A DNA stretch of 64,000 bases from an uncultured Flaviramulus sp. (GCA_947501105.1 CANMUP010000006.1:62001-126000); one strand, 5' to 3'. Positions 51,948 to 61,986 are shown, counted from the first letter of the stretch. Translations and numbers: made by a program. The notes: generated from the sequence alone by a model not told the origin.

Positions 51948-52050
51948 AGCGCGGGAGCGATAGTAGTGGTTAGCTTTTGTAAAACTTAAACCTATGGTTT
52001 TACAAAACTAGTAACGGATAGCGCGGTTTTTATTTCTTTAAAAACCCGCC
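51948..52050. repeat. Intergenic three-helix structured element, copy B
   Basis: GCGGG...CCCGC closing stem; TTTTGTAAAAC/GTTTTACAAAA hairpin; GGTTTTTA/TAAAAACC hairpin; junction motifs AGCGATAGTAGTGG and GATAGCGCG. Confidence 0.6.
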
Positions 52051-52054
52051 AAAA

Positions 52055-52085
52055 AACAAAAAAGCCACCGTAAAAACGATGGCTA
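52055..52085 (-). terminator. Intrinsic terminator for fabI
   Basis: Minus strand AGCCATCG-TTTTTA-CGGTGGCT-TTTTTT. Confidence 0.82.
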
Positions 52086-52105
52086 AATTATATATATAAA
52101 ATTGT

Positions 52106-52921
52106 TTATTCTTTAGTAAAAGCTTCCATAACTGCATCGCTAACACCCATATTACTAAAGCCTCCGTCGTGGAATAGGTTTTGCAAAGTAACACGCTTTG
52201 TTAAATCGCTAAATAAAGATACTGTATAGTTTGCGCAATCTGAAGCCGTGGCGTTACCTAGTGGCGACATTTTATCTGCGTAAGCTATAAATCCATCAAA
52301 CCCTTTTACACCACTACCAGCTGTAGTTGGCGTTGGAGATTGCGAAATGGTATTAACACGCACTTTTTTATCGCGCCCAAAAAAGTAACCAAAACTACGT
52401 GCTACACTTTCTAAATATGCTTTATTATCGGCCATATCATTATAATCTGGAAACACACGTTGTGCTGCCATATAAGTTAAAGCTACAATACTCCCCCACT
52501 CATTCATAGCATCAGCTTTATAAAGGATTTGCATCACTTTATGAAAAGACATTGCAGAAACATCGGTTCCTTTTTGTGTCCATGCATAATTTTGATCTGT
52601 ATAATGTTTTCCTTTTCTAACATTTATTGACATGCCTATAGAGTGTAAAACAAAATCTATTTTGCCTCCAAGAATTTCCATAGACTGCGTTACCAAATTT
52701 TGTAAATCTTCTTCAGATGTGGCATCTGCAGGAATAATTTGAGAACCCGTTTTTTCGGCTAACTCATTAATTTGCCCCATACGCATTGCTACTGGCGCAT
52801 TGGTTAATACAAATTGCCCGCCTTCTTCATGAACTCGTTCTGCGGTTTTCCATGCAATTGAGTTAGAATCTAATGCTCCAAAAATGATTCCCTTTTTTCC
52901 TTTTAATAAATTATATGACAT
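52106..52921 (-). CDS. fabI: Enoyl-ACP reductase (NADH)
   Basis: 'GKKGIIFGALDSNSIAWKTAERVHEEG', 'YNDMADNKAYLESVARSFGYFFG'. Confidence 0.95.
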   Translation of the reverse strand: MSYNLLKGKKGIIFGALDSNSIAWKTAERVHEEGGQFVLTNAPVAMRMGQINELAEKTGSQIIPADATSEEDLQNLVTQSMEILGGKIDFVLHSIGMSINVRKGKHYTDQNYAWTQKGTDVSAMSFHKVMQILYKADAMNEWGSIVALTYMAAQRVFPDYNDMADNKAYLESVARSFGYFFGRDKKVRVNTISQSPTPTTAGSGVKGFDGFIAYADKMSPLGNATASDCANYTVSLFSDLTKRVTLQNLFHDGGFSNMGVSDAVMEAFTKE

Positions 52922-52971
52922 ATGTTGATTGGTTTATTTGTGTTCAAAAATACTAATCTTTTAACTTTTTT

Positions 52972-54627
52972 TCAATTCAGCAATTCTTTCGCATGGGCAA
53001 TGGCTGACGATGACATTTCTACTCCACCTAACATTTGAGCTATCTCAACTACACGCTCATCATGATTTAATTTAACCAAATTGGTTTCTGTAACATCATT
53101 AACATCTTCTTTATACACTTTAAAATGAGAGTGACCTTTGGCTGCAATTTGTGGTAAATGCGTAATAGAAAATACCTGCATCGTTTTACTCATTTCTACC
53201 ATAATATCTCCCATTTTGTTTGATATTTCTCCAGAAACTCCAGTATCAATCTCATCAAACATAATAGTTGGTAATTGTATATAATTAGACAATATTGATT
53301 TTATAGCTAGCATTATTCTTGATAATTCTCCTCCAGAAGCCGCCTTTTTAAGCTCGTTAAAACTTCCTCCTTTGTTAGCTGAAAACAAAAACAACAATTC
53401 GTCTTGTCCGTTTGCAAAGAATTGCTCACTCTTATATAAAACATCCATTTTAAACTGTGCATTTGGCATACCTAAGCTTGCCAAAATAGTTTCTAATTGC
53501 TCCTTTAACTGTGGAATAACTTCAGAACGCTTTTTATTAATTTCCTTTGAAATATTTTTAAGTTGATTAGTTTTAGATTTTATTTCAGATTGTTTTTTAT
53601 TAATAGTAATATCTAAATTTTGAGTAACTGCAACTTTTTCTTCTAATTCGTTTTTAATTTTTACTAATTCTGAAACATCACTAGCAACATGCTTTTGCAT
53701 TAAACTATGCAATGCTTTTAGTTTTGAATTTACTACTTCTAGCCTATTTGGATCTGCTTCAAGATTGTCTTGTAATATGTCAATTTCACTAAAAACATCG
53801 TCTAAATCTATTAAACTGCTATTAACTCTATTGAATAAATCTTCGTATTTTGAAGAGAATCCAGCGATGTTTTGAAGGTTGTTTTTTATACTAGTAAGTG
53901 TTGACAAAATGCCTATTTGCTCATCATTTAATAATTGATAGGATTCAGAAAGTTTTTCTTTTATACCTTCAATATTATTTAACGTTTCGTATTCTTCTTC
54001 AAGGGTTTGCTGTTCGCCTTCAATTAAATTAGCTTCAACTAACTCATTCAATAGAAATGAATTATAATCATGTTCTTTAATAGCCTCTACTTGAAAATTA
54101 TGCAATTCTTGTAATTCCTTTTCTAGCTTTTTATATGCTTTCAACTCTATAGTATAGCTTTGTAATAATTCATCATTATTAGCCAAAGCATCTATTACCT
54201 GAAACTGAAAATCGTTACTTGTTAATTGTAGAGTTTGATGTTGCGAATGAATATCAATTAATTGTTCTCCTAAAAGCTGTAAACTACTAAGGTTTACTGG
54301 CGAATCGTTTACAAATGCTCTAGACTTTCCTGAAGGCAAAATTTCTCGCCGTATAATAGTTTGTGTTTCATAATCAAAATCTTCAGCCTCAAAAAGTAAT
54401 TCTAAATTATAGCTTGAAACATCAAAAATGGCTTCAATAATACATTTCTGAGTTGCATCTTTTAAACTGCTTAAATCTGCTCGCTTACCAAGTATTAAAG
54501 ATAATCCGCCTAATAAAATGGATTTTCCAGCACCAGTTTCGCCTGTAATAATAGATAAGCCTCCATTAAAATCGACTTGAAGGTTATCAATTAAAGCGTA
54601 GTTTTTTATTGAAAGTGAGGTTAACAA
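52972..54627 (-). CDS. recN: DNA repair protein RecN
   Basis: 'MLTSLSIKNYALIDNLQVDFNGGLSIITGETGAGKSILLGGLSLILGKRA', 'ASGGELSRIMLAIKSIL', 'FDEIDTGVSGEISNKMG'. Confidence 0.96.
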   Translation of the reverse strand: MLTSLSIKNYALIDNLQVDFNGGLSIITGETGAGKSILLGGLSLILGKRADLSSLKDATQKCIIEAIFDVSSYNLELLFEAEDFDYETQTIIRREILPSGKSRAFVNDSPVNLSSLQLLGEQLIDIHSQHQTLQLTSNDFQFQVIDALANNDELLQSYTIELKAYKKLEKELQELHNFQVEAIKEHDYNSFLLNELVEANLIEGEQQTLEEEYETLNNIEGIKEKLSESYQLLNDEQIGILSTLTSIKNNLQNIAGFSSKYEDLFNRVNSSLIDLDDVFSEIDILQDNLEADPNRLEVVNSKLKALHSLMQKHVASDVSELVKIKNELEEKVAVTQNLDITINKKQSEIKSKTNQLKNISKEINKKRSEVIPQLKEQLETILASLGMPNAQFKMDVLYKSEQFFANGQDELLFLFSANKGGSFNELKKAASGGELSRIMLAIKSILSNYIQLPTIMFDEIDTGVSGEISNKMGDIMVEMSKTMQVFSITHLPQIAAKGHSHFKVYKEDVNDVTETNLVKLNHDERVVEIAQMLGGVEMSSSAIAHAKELLN

Positions 54628-54693
54628 TGGTGTTAGATGATTATAAATTATGAAAATAAAGATAGTAAATGTCTTTTACTTGAGTGGTGACAT

Positions 54694-55584
54694 TTAAAAT
54701 TTAATATTCCTCCATTTACTAGATTGTGTAGGAGCAATTTTTTGAAGCATATCTTTAAGACTAGAAATATTCACATTAGGTCCGTCTGAGAAAACTTGTT
54801 CAATTTCATCTGCTTTAGCATCAAAAAAAGTACGCAATAAAAAAGAGTTTGGTCTTCGACTGTTCATGGCTTTAAACTGCATTAAAGCATCAGCAATCTG
54901 CTCTTTCCCTTCTTTTGCTTTTTCGCTCATAATATCCAACCCTTCAATATGGTAATCATACATGACGTTTCTATACTCTTTAAAAGTTGGAGATAATACA
55001 TTATCAATTAACGCAAATCTGCTTTGCAAACCATCTTCTACTTTCCAACCTTTAAAATTTTCTTGCTGAGAATAATTAGTAATAGTTTGCGCTTGAGCAT
55101 AATAAGAATCGCCTCCTTTTTCTGAAAAAGAATCGGCATCTAGTGCCAAAATCATATAAATATGAAATGTTAATACCGATACTAAATTAGATTCGAATTG
55201 ATTAGGATTGAAAATTAAATTTTGAAACTCTAAATATCTGAATGCAAAATCCTTATCATTAAAACTATAAATTGGTGTGCTATATGAAGATCCAAAAACT
55301 GGTCGTGATGATTGCACTTGTAAAGTCCCTTGAAAAGCTTCTCCACTAAAATCGGTAATACTAATTACCATACTACAATTAATACGCTCTTGATTAGTAA
55401 AAGTTTTATTAGTCCATTTAGTATTATTAACAAATTCGTTTAGCTGATTTTCTAAGGTTTTAAAAATTTGCAAATTTTCATTACCCGTTTGTAATGCATT
55501 AACAACAACACTACAGTTTAGCTCTTGCGAAAAGCTTTTAACACCAAAGCATACTAGTAAAATTAATATGATATTACGCATCAA
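54694..55584 (-). CDS. porD: DUF4835 family, type IX secretion PorD-like protein
   Basis: Signal peptide, 'ELNCSVVVNALQTGNENLQIFKTLENQLNEFVNNTKWTNKTF'; located recN-[this]-coaBC. Confidence 0.72.
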   Translation of the reverse strand: MMRNIILILLVCFGVKSFSQELNCSVVVNALQTGNENLQIFKTLENQLNEFVNNTKWTNKTFTNQERINCSMVISITDFSGEAFQGTLQVQSSRPVFGSSYSTPIYSFNDKDFAFRYLEFQNLIFNPNQFESNLVSVLTFHIYMILALDADSFSEKGGDSYYAQAQTITNYSQQENFKGWKVEDGLQSRFALIDNVLSPTFKEYRNVMYDYHIEGLDIMSEKAKEGKEQIADALMQFKAMNSRRPNSFLLRTFFDAKADEIEQVFSDGPNVNISSLKDMLQKIAPTQSSKWRNIKF

Positions 55585-56785
55585 TTTGTTTTATAATTTC
55601 GTTTAATAAATCTTTAGCAACATCTGCTTTAGACTTTAATTGAAATTCGGTTATTGTTTCATTATCATCAATAAAAGTAACTTTATTGGTTTCGCTTTTA
55701 AAACCGGCACCTTTATCGTTTAACGAATTTAAAACAATTAAATTTAAATTCTTTCTTTTCAGTTTTCCTTTTGCATTTTCAAGCTCGTTGTTAGTTTCTA
55801 ATGCAAAACCTACTAAATATTGTTGTTTTTTAATTTGCCCTAAAGACTCCAAAATATCTTTAGTTTTAGTCAACTCTATGCTTAACGTAGAACTTGCCTT
55901 TTTTATTTTTTGAGAAGCAATTTCTTTAGATTTAAAATCTGCAACAGCTGCAGAAAGTATAGCAACATCAACATCTGCAAAATGGTTATGAGTAGCATCA
56001 TACATATCTTGCGCGCTAACTACTGATACAACTTTAATCAATGAATGATTTACTTTTTGATGTGTTGGCCCCGTAATTAAAACAACCTGAGCACCAAGAT
56101 TAGCTGATGCCTTAGCAATTTCGAATCCCATTTTACCACTTGAATGGTTTCCAATAAAACGAACAGGGTCGATAGCCTCGTAAGTTGGTCCTGCAGTAAT
56201 TAATATTTTCTTTCCGCGAAGCGGCAGTTTATCTAAAATATCACTTTCAACAAAAGCAATAATATCTTCGGGTTCAGCCATTCTTCCTTCACCAACTAAA
56301 CCACTTGCTAATTCGCCACTTGTTGCAGGAATCATTATGTTCCCAAAAGCATTAAGCTTTTCAAAAGATTTTAGTGTAGATGGATGCTTATACATATCTA
56401 AATCCATTGCTGGGGCAAAATATACTGGGCACTTCGCTGATAAATAAGTGGCTAAAAGTAAGTTGTCACAAACACCATTTGCCATTTTAGACAAAGTGTT
56501 TGCTGTTGCTGGAGCAATAATAAAAATATCAGCCCAAAGCCCTAAATCTACATGGTTATTCCATACAGCATTATCATCTTCTTCATTTGTGAATGATGAA
56601 TGCACTGGGTTTTTTGAAAGTGTGGATAAGGTTAGCGGTGTAATAAAATCTTTTGCAGATGGCGTCATTACAACTTTTACGTTTGCGCCCGATTTTACAA
56701 ATAACCTTACTAATGAAGCCGTTTTATAAGCGGCAATACCACCACTAATTCCTAATAGTATGTTCTTGCCGCTTAGAATACTCAT
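55574..56785 (-). CDS. coaBC: Bifunctional phosphopantothenoylcysteine decarboxylase / phosphopantothenate-cysteine ligase
   Basis: 'GKNILLGISGGIAAYKTASLVRLF', 'PAMDLDMYKHP', 'TAGPTYEAIDPVRFIGNHSSGKMG'. Confidence 0.96.
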   Translation of the reverse strand: MSILSGKNILLGISGGIAAYKTASLVRLFVKSGANVKVVMTPSAKDFITPLTLSTLSKNPVHSSFTNEEDDNAVWNNHVDLGLWADIFIIAPATANTLSKMANGVCDNLLLATYLSAKCPVYFAPAMDLDMYKHPSTLKSFEKLNAFGNIMIPATSGELASGLVGEGRMAEPEDIIAFVESDILDKLPLRGKKILITAGPTYEAIDPVRFIGNHSSGKMGFEIAKASANLGAQVVLITGPTHQKVNHSLIKVVSVVSAQDMYDATHNHFADVDVAILSAAVADFKSKEIASQKIKKASSTLSIELTKTKDILESLGQIKKQQYLVGFALETNNELENAKGKLKRKNLNLIVLNSLNDKGAGFKSETNKVTFIDDNETITEFQLKSKADVAKDLLNEIIKQIDA

Positions 56786-56792
56786 AATAATT

Positions 56793-57128
56793 TTATTCCT
56801 GAGAATCTTCTTCTGTATTTCTGTGATAAATTTTATCTGTTAACCATTCTTGAACTGCTAATGCATGTGGTTTTGGCAACTTCTCATAAAATTTAGAAAC
56901 CTCAATTTGCTCTTTATTTTCAAAAATTTCTTCAAGACTATCATTGTAAGTAGCAAATTCTTCTAACTTATCAATAAGTTCTTTTTTTATTTCTGAATTA
57001 ATTTGTTCAGCGCGTCTTGCAATGATAGAAATTGACTCATAGATGTTTTCTGTTGGCTCATCTATTTGATTTCTATCATAAGTTACGGTATTAACCGGAG
57101 CGTTGGTTTTTTTTAAATCCATTGACAT
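56793..57128 (-). CDS. rpoZ: DNA-directed RNA polymerase omega subunit (Bacteroidota type)
   Basis: 'TENIYESISIIARRAEQINSEIKKELIDKLEEF'; position between coaBC and bamD. Confidence 0.83.
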   Translation of the reverse strand: MSMDLKKTNAPVNTVTYDRNQIDEPTENIYESISIIARRAEQINSEIKKELIDKLEEFATYNDSLEEIFENKEQIEVSKFYEKLPKPHALAVQEWLTDKIYHRNTEEDSQE

Positions 57129-57130
57129 AA

Positions 57131-57967
57131 TTATTTGACTTTTTGTGCTATAGTTTTTAATGTTTCATCAATCTCTAAAGCCATATTATCAATAGTTTCA
57201 ATATGCTTTGAGTTTGTGTATTTCTTTTTGAATGCTTCGTAGTATTCTTTTGCGGTTTTTAGTCTATCTTGCTTTTTATATTCTACACTATTTATACCTA
57301 GTTTATAAGCAGAATCAAATCTGTAAAACAAAGCATCTTCTCGTAATGTAGATCCTGGAAAATCGAAAATAAAATTATCAAACGATTTTATAGCAGCCTC
57401 AAGCTCAGTAGATGTAAATGCTATCTTATTATATTGCTTTGCAATTTCAAAGGCCTTTTTTTCTAACTTAAAATCTAATTCTTTAACTAGCTTGTTAGCT
57501 TCAGTACTATATTCAGATTCTGAAAATAAATTAATAAAAGCTTGAAGTTTTTCAATAGCCTCAACAGTCTCCTTTTGATCTTTAGAATAAACTGGTGAAA
57601 GCATATAATAACTTTTAGCACTTAAAAAGGAAGCTTCTTCTAACTTTTCACTTTTAGGATAACTCGATGCAAAACGCTCAAACTGATAGCCAGCAACATA
57701 ATAGTCCCTCATTTTATAAAATGTATTAGAGTATAAATACATTAGCTTTTCGGCTTGAGGCTTTCCTCTATAATTTGGTACAATTTGCGCAAAAAGCTTA
57801 TTGGCTTTTGAGTATTTACCTTCGTTATATAAGTCTTCTCCCATTTTAAATTTAGGAGCTATCTCTTCGTTTTTTAAAACTTTTTGATACTCGCTGCAAG
57901 AGCTTAAAATTGTTAGCGTAATTGTAATGTAAAAAAACTTCTTCATAGATTTTAAAACAGAATGCAA
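57131..57967 (-). CDS. bamD: Outer membrane assembly lipoprotein BamD
   Basis: Lipobox 'LSSCSEYQKVLK', TPR-like repeats 'MGEDLYNEGKYSKANKLFAQIVPNYRGKPQAEKLMYLYSN'. Confidence 0.9.
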   Translation of the reverse strand: MHSVLKSMKKFFYITITLTILSSCSEYQKVLKNEEIAPKFKMGEDLYNEGKYSKANKLFAQIVPNYRGKPQAEKLMYLYSNTFYKMRDYYVAGYQFERFASSYPKSEKLEEASFLSAKSYYMLSPVYSKDQKETVEAIEKLQAFINLFSESEYSTEANKLVKELDFKLEKKAFEIAKQYNKIAFTSTELEAAIKSFDNFIFDFPGSTLREDALFYRFDSAYKLGINSVEYKKQDRLKTAKEYYEAFKKKYTNSKHIETIDNMALEIDETLKTIAQKVK

Positions 57968-58061
57968 AATTAAGTTATTATTATGGATTTTAAAAATATA
58001 ATTTCTCTGCTAAAATAAATGTTGAATTGCAGTAATGGTAAGGTTTAAGTAATATTTAACA

Positions 58062-58943
58062 TTACTTGAAGTCTTTTACAAATGCTGCTATTTTTTCTTT
58101 CAACGGATTTGATGCTGGAACTAATGGTAATCTAACTGTATCTTGACACAAGTTTATGGCTTCAAAAACGGCCTTTATTCCTGCTGGATTATTTTCCTCA
58201 AAAATATAGCTAACAATATCCATTAGCTTAAAGTGAATATCGTATGATGCTTTTGCATTTCCATTTAAACCTAAACGTATCATTTCTGAAAAAGTCTTAG
58301 GGAATGCTTGCCCAATAACGGAAATTACTCCTGCTCCTCCTGCTAAAACAACGCTAAGTGCTAAATCGTCATCTCCTGAAATAATCAAAAAATCTTCTGG
58401 TTTATCTTTTAGCAATTGCAGGTATTGAGCAACATTATTCCCTGCTTCTTTAACGGCTATTATATTTTTAAAATCGTTAGCCAATCGTAAAGTGGTTTCA
58501 GACTCCATGTTTTTAGATGTTCTCCCAGGAACATTATATAAAATAACATCTGTTGTACATGACTCAGCAATAGCCTTAAAATGTTGATATATGCCTTCTT
58601 GTGTAGGTTTACTATAATATGGAGAAACCGATAAAATGGCATCAATATTACTTAAATTTGTCTCTTTTATTTCTTCAATAACAGCAACAGTATTGTTGCC
58701 ACCAATACCTAAAACCATAGGTACTCTACCGTTATTAGCTTGAGAAATCGTTTGAACTACAGCCTGTTTTTCTTGCTTGGTAATGGTAACACTTTCGCCA
58801 GTAGTACCACAAATAACAAGATAATCCGTGCCATTTTCAATATTGAAATTAACAATGTTTGTTAAGGCTTCATGATCTATACTTAAATCAGATTTAAATG
58901 GTGTAACCAATGCAACTCCAGTACCTATAAACTTACTGCTCAT
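58062..58943 (-). CDS. dapA: 4-hydroxy-tetrahydrodipicolinate synthase
   Basis: 'GTGVALVTPFKSD', 'CGTTGESVTI', 'DVILYNVPGRTSKNM', 'AVKEAGNN'. Confidence 0.95.
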   Translation of the reverse strand: MSSKFIGTGVALVTPFKSDLSIDHEALTNIVNFNIENGTDYLVICGTTGESVTITKQEKQAVVQTISQANNGRVPMVLGIGGNNTVAVIEEIKETNLSNIDAILSVSPYYSKPTQEGIYQHFKAIAESCTTDVILYNVPGRTSKNMESETTLRLANDFKNIIAVKEAGNNVAQYLQLLKDKPEDFLIISGDDDLALSVVLAGGAGVISVIGQAFPKTFSEMIRLGLNGNAKASYDIHFKLMDIVSYIFEENNPAGIKAVFEAINLCQDTVRLPLVPASNPLKEKIAAFVKDFK

Positions 58944-59464
58944 TTTTTAATTTTATTTAATATGGTTAAGTATTTATGCAGCTCAGCTCTAAATACGTTG
59001 AATTCTTTTAAACTAGTTTTTATTATTAAATCGTTTAAGCGCGCATCAGTTTGCAAAATGCCAATTTTAAACTTTGCTTTAGATGTTGCAGTTAACAATT
59101 TTAACTCCAGCTCATCTTTTGTATAATAACTAATCAAGGCATCAAAGCTCGTATTTAAAAACGACTGCAATTCAATATTTTTAACAGCTCCATTCCAACC
59201 AAAGTCTTTAGGGTTAAAACATTCATCCCAAGTACTTAAGTTGTCTTTTTTGTTAGTTGAAAATGCTATAATTTTAAGTCTATTTGGCCTTACATTAATA
59301 TCAACAGCTAAAGTTCTAAACAGCTCAAAATCATCGATTTCGTCAATATTTAAGATAACTCCTAAACTTTCAACCTTATTATCTACAACACTTACTTCGC
59401 GTTGTGACAATAATTTATTTAGGTGTTTTTTATTAGATTTTTCTTTAAAACCTTTTAAAATCAT
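58940..59464 (-). CDS. DUF6913-like conserved protein
   Basis: Conserved Flavobacteriaceae-type protein; 4-bp overlap with dapA. Confidence 0.65.
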   Translation of the reverse strand: MILKGFKEKSNKKHLNKLLSQREVSVVDNKVESLGVILNIDEIDDFELFRTLAVDINVRPNRLKIIAFSTNKKDNLSTWDECFNPKDFGWNGAVKNIELQSFLNTSFDALISYYTKDELELKLLTATSKAKFKIGILQTDARLNDLIIKTSLKEFNVFRAELHKYLTILNKIKK

Positions 59465-59522
59465 TTATCTTTATACTTTTCGCAAAGGTAGGAAAACTAC
59501 ATTCAAAAAAGTTGGTTATTAT

Positions 59523-60281
59523 ATGAGGTTCACACATTTTATTTTTTTGTTAAATTTTTTTATTTTTTTGGGATGCAAACAAGAAAAGTTGCATCTAACA
59601 AAAATTGAAGGAAAACAAATTCAGATTACTGATAGTTTGTCTCCTAATCCTGAAATTGACTCTTTTATTAAACCTTTTAGAAATCATATTCAAAAAGATT
59701 TAGATAGTGTTTTAGCTTATTCTGTTAATACGTATTCTAAAACTGATGGTGATTTAAATACTGCCATTGGTAATTTTATGGCTGATGCTGTTTATAGTGA
59801 AGCAAATCCCATTTTTAATAGTAGAACTGGTAAAAACATTGATATGGTTTTACTAAATCATGGCGGTATCCGGTCTATTTTATCAAAAGGAAATGTAACT
59901 AAAAGAACTGCTTTCCAGTTAATGCCGTTTGAGAATAGTGTAGTTGTAGTAGCGTTGAAGGGTTCGCAAATTGATAGTATTGTTCATTATTTAAAATCAA
60001 GAAAAAGAGCGCATCCAATCTCTAAACTTAAGCTTATAGTTGACAAAGATTTTAATGTATCTGAAGCATCAATTAATGGCGAAAGCATAGACAAAAACAA
60101 AACCTACCATGTAGCAACTAACGATTATTTATATAAAGGAGGAAGCAATATGACCTTTTTTAAAAATAATGATAGTTTATACGTTTTAAACTATAAAATA
60201 AGAAATGCATTAATTGATAAATTCAAAAAATTGGATACTATTAACCCTGTTATTGACGATAGGTTTATTCAAATAAAATAA
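59523..60281 (+). CDS. 5'-nucleotidase C-terminal domain protein (lipoprotein)
   Basis: Start trimmed to 'MRFTHFIFLLNFFIFLGCKQEK'; 'IGNFMADAVYSEA', 'LLNHGGIRSILSKGNVTKRTAFQLMPFENSVV'. Confidence 0.88.
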   Translation: MRFTHFIFLLNFFIFLGCKQEKLHLTKIEGKQIQITDSLSPNPEIDSFIKPFRNHIQKDLDSVLAYSVNTYSKTDGDLNTAIGNFMADAVYSEANPIFNSRTGKNIDMVLLNHGGIRSILSKGNVTKRTAFQLMPFENSVVVVALKGSQIDSIVHYLKSRKRAHPISKLKLIVDKDFNVSEASINGESIDKNKTYHVATNDYLYKGGSNMTFFKNNDSLYVLNYKIRNALIDKFKKLDTINPVIDDRFIQIK

Positions 60282-60289
60282 TTCACCTC

Positions 60290-61207
60290 ATGAAACGTAG
60301 AAATTTTATACAACAAGCTACCGCTGGAACAGCTTTAGTAACACTTGGAGGCTTTGGATTACAGTCTTTTACTTCTTCAATAAAGACGTCAAAAATCACC
60401 ATATTACACACAAACGATGTGCACAGTCATATCGATGCCTTTGGTCCTGAAGACGGCAGAAACGCAAACAAAGGTGGTGTAGCAAGAAGAGCTAGTTTAA
60501 TAGATAAATTTAGAAAAGAAAACCCAAATACTTTATTACTTGACGCTGGCGATATTTTTCAAGGAACACCTTACTTTAATTATTATGGTGGTGAACTTGA
60601 ATTTAAATTAATGAGCAAACTTAAATATGATGCTGCCACTATTGGTAATCATGATTTTGACAATGGTATTGATGGCCTTTATACCCAATTGCCTTATGCT
60701 AAATTTGACTTCATATCAGCTAATTATGATTTTTCAAATACTATTATGGATACACATGTAAAGCCCTATAAAGTATTCAAAAAGGGTGATATTAAAATTG
60801 GTGTTTTTGGGTTAGGAATCGAGTTAAAGGGATTAGTTGATTCTTCTATGTTTAAAGAAACTAAATATTTAGACCCTATTGAAGTATCTCAAGATATGAC
60901 AAGGATTCTTAAAGAAGAAGAGCAATGTGATTTAATAATTTGCTTATCTCATTTAGGATATAATTACCGAAACAATGAAACTAAAATTAGTGATTTAAGA
61001 CTTGCTGCTGCAACAAAAGATATCGATTTAATTATTGGCGGACATACACATACCTTTTTAAGAAAACCAACCATCGCAAAAAATGTTGAAAACAAAAATG
61101 TGCTCGTAAATCAAGTTGGTTGCTATGGTATTAACCTTGGTAAAATTGATTTCTATTTTGACTCAGATAAAAATAAAGCTGCCGAAGGGACATCAATAAT
61201 TGTTTAA
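60290..61207 (+). CDS. 5'-nucleotidase N-terminal metallophosphatase domain protein (Tat-like signal)
   Basis: 'MKRRNFIQQATAGTALVTLGGFG'; 'ITILHTNDVHSHIDAFGPEDG', 'LLLDAGDIFQGTPYF', 'TIGNHDFDNG', 'IIGGHTHTF'. Confidence 0.92.
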   Translation: MKRRNFIQQATAGTALVTLGGFGLQSFTSSIKTSKITILHTNDVHSHIDAFGPEDGRNANKGGVARRASLIDKFRKENPNTLLLDAGDIFQGTPYFNYYGGELEFKLMSKLKYDAATIGNHDFDNGIDGLYTQLPYAKFDFISANYDFSNTIMDTHVKPYKVFKKGDIKIGVFGLGIELKGLVDSSMFKETKYLDPIEVSQDMTRILKEEEQCDLIICLSHLGYNYRNNETKISDLRLAAATKDIDLIIGGHTHTFLRKPTIAKNVENKNVLVNQVGCYGINLGKIDFYFDSDKNKAAEGTSIIV

Positions 61208-61953
61208 GCAAAAATATTATCAGAATTATAACTATTTTGGGTTTTATCTAGAATTGTGGAGCTTTTATTTTCTTCCATAACATAATTTAACAAAAGATAA
61301 ATGCCAATTACATAAATAACTCTTTCTAGCATAACAAAACTCCAACTATATACATAATACAAACTAACATAGTTTAGAATTGTTGAAAATACTAAACATA
61401 GAGCAACCATTAAAAAAAGTATAGAAGGTTTTGTATCGTTAGCTAAATATTTTCCAAAGGCTAAAAATATTAAGAGTATTAAAGAAATATTTTTAACTCC
61501 AAACAAAAACACCTCTAAGCTATCTGGTACTATAACTTTTAAAATACCATATAAAGTATATAAAAAATAAGCATTTATTAAAAATATTACTATCAAATAA
61601 ATTCCGACAACTTTATCAATTTCAAAAAGCTTAAATTTAGAAATCGCAATACCTATTAAACATATATAACTTAAAAAATAAAAAGAACTAGAGGCCTTAA
61701 TGAAAATTTCATTTTCGAAAAAAACCAACGAAGCATCTCCTAAAAAAGAAAATAAGAAAAAAGAAATTAAAGGAAGACTTAGTGCTTTATTCTTTATAAA
61801 AAATAAGATTAAAAAAACAGGAATGAATAAAGCTTTAGTGGTTTGCAAAACTAAAACATCTTCACTATAAGTTCCAAAAATACTAACTGTAACCAGAAGT
61901 AATAATGCGCCAAAAAAAACCTTATTAAAGCTAAATGGGAGTGAATCTTTCAT
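61204..61953 (-). CDS. YhhN-like (lysoplasmalogenase-family) multipass membrane protein, paralog 1
   Basis: About 8 TM segments, 'TTKALFIPVFLILFFIKNK', 'SFLGDASLVFFEN'. Confidence 0.68.
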   Translation of the reverse strand: MKDSLPFSFNKVFFGALLLLVTVSIFGTYSEDVLVLQTTKALFIPVFLILFFIKNKALSLPLISFFLFSFLGDASLVFFENEIFIKASSSFYFLSYICLIGIAISKFKLFEIDKVVGIYLIVIFLINAYFLYTLYGILKVIVPDSLEVFLFGVKNISLILLIFLAFGKYLANDTKPSILFLMVALCLVFSTILNYVSLYYVYSWSFVMLERVIYVIGIYLLLNYVMEENKSSTILDKTQNSYNSDNIFA

Positions 61954-61978
61954 GGTATTTTTATAAGTAGGTTGAAAA

Positions 61979-61986
61979 CAAATATA
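61979..61986 (-). promoter_or_regulatory. Putative -7 element TATATTTG for YhhN-like paralog 1
   Basis: TAnnTTTG on the minus strand; TTG 11 bp upstream, same layout as paralog 2. Confidence 0.5.
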
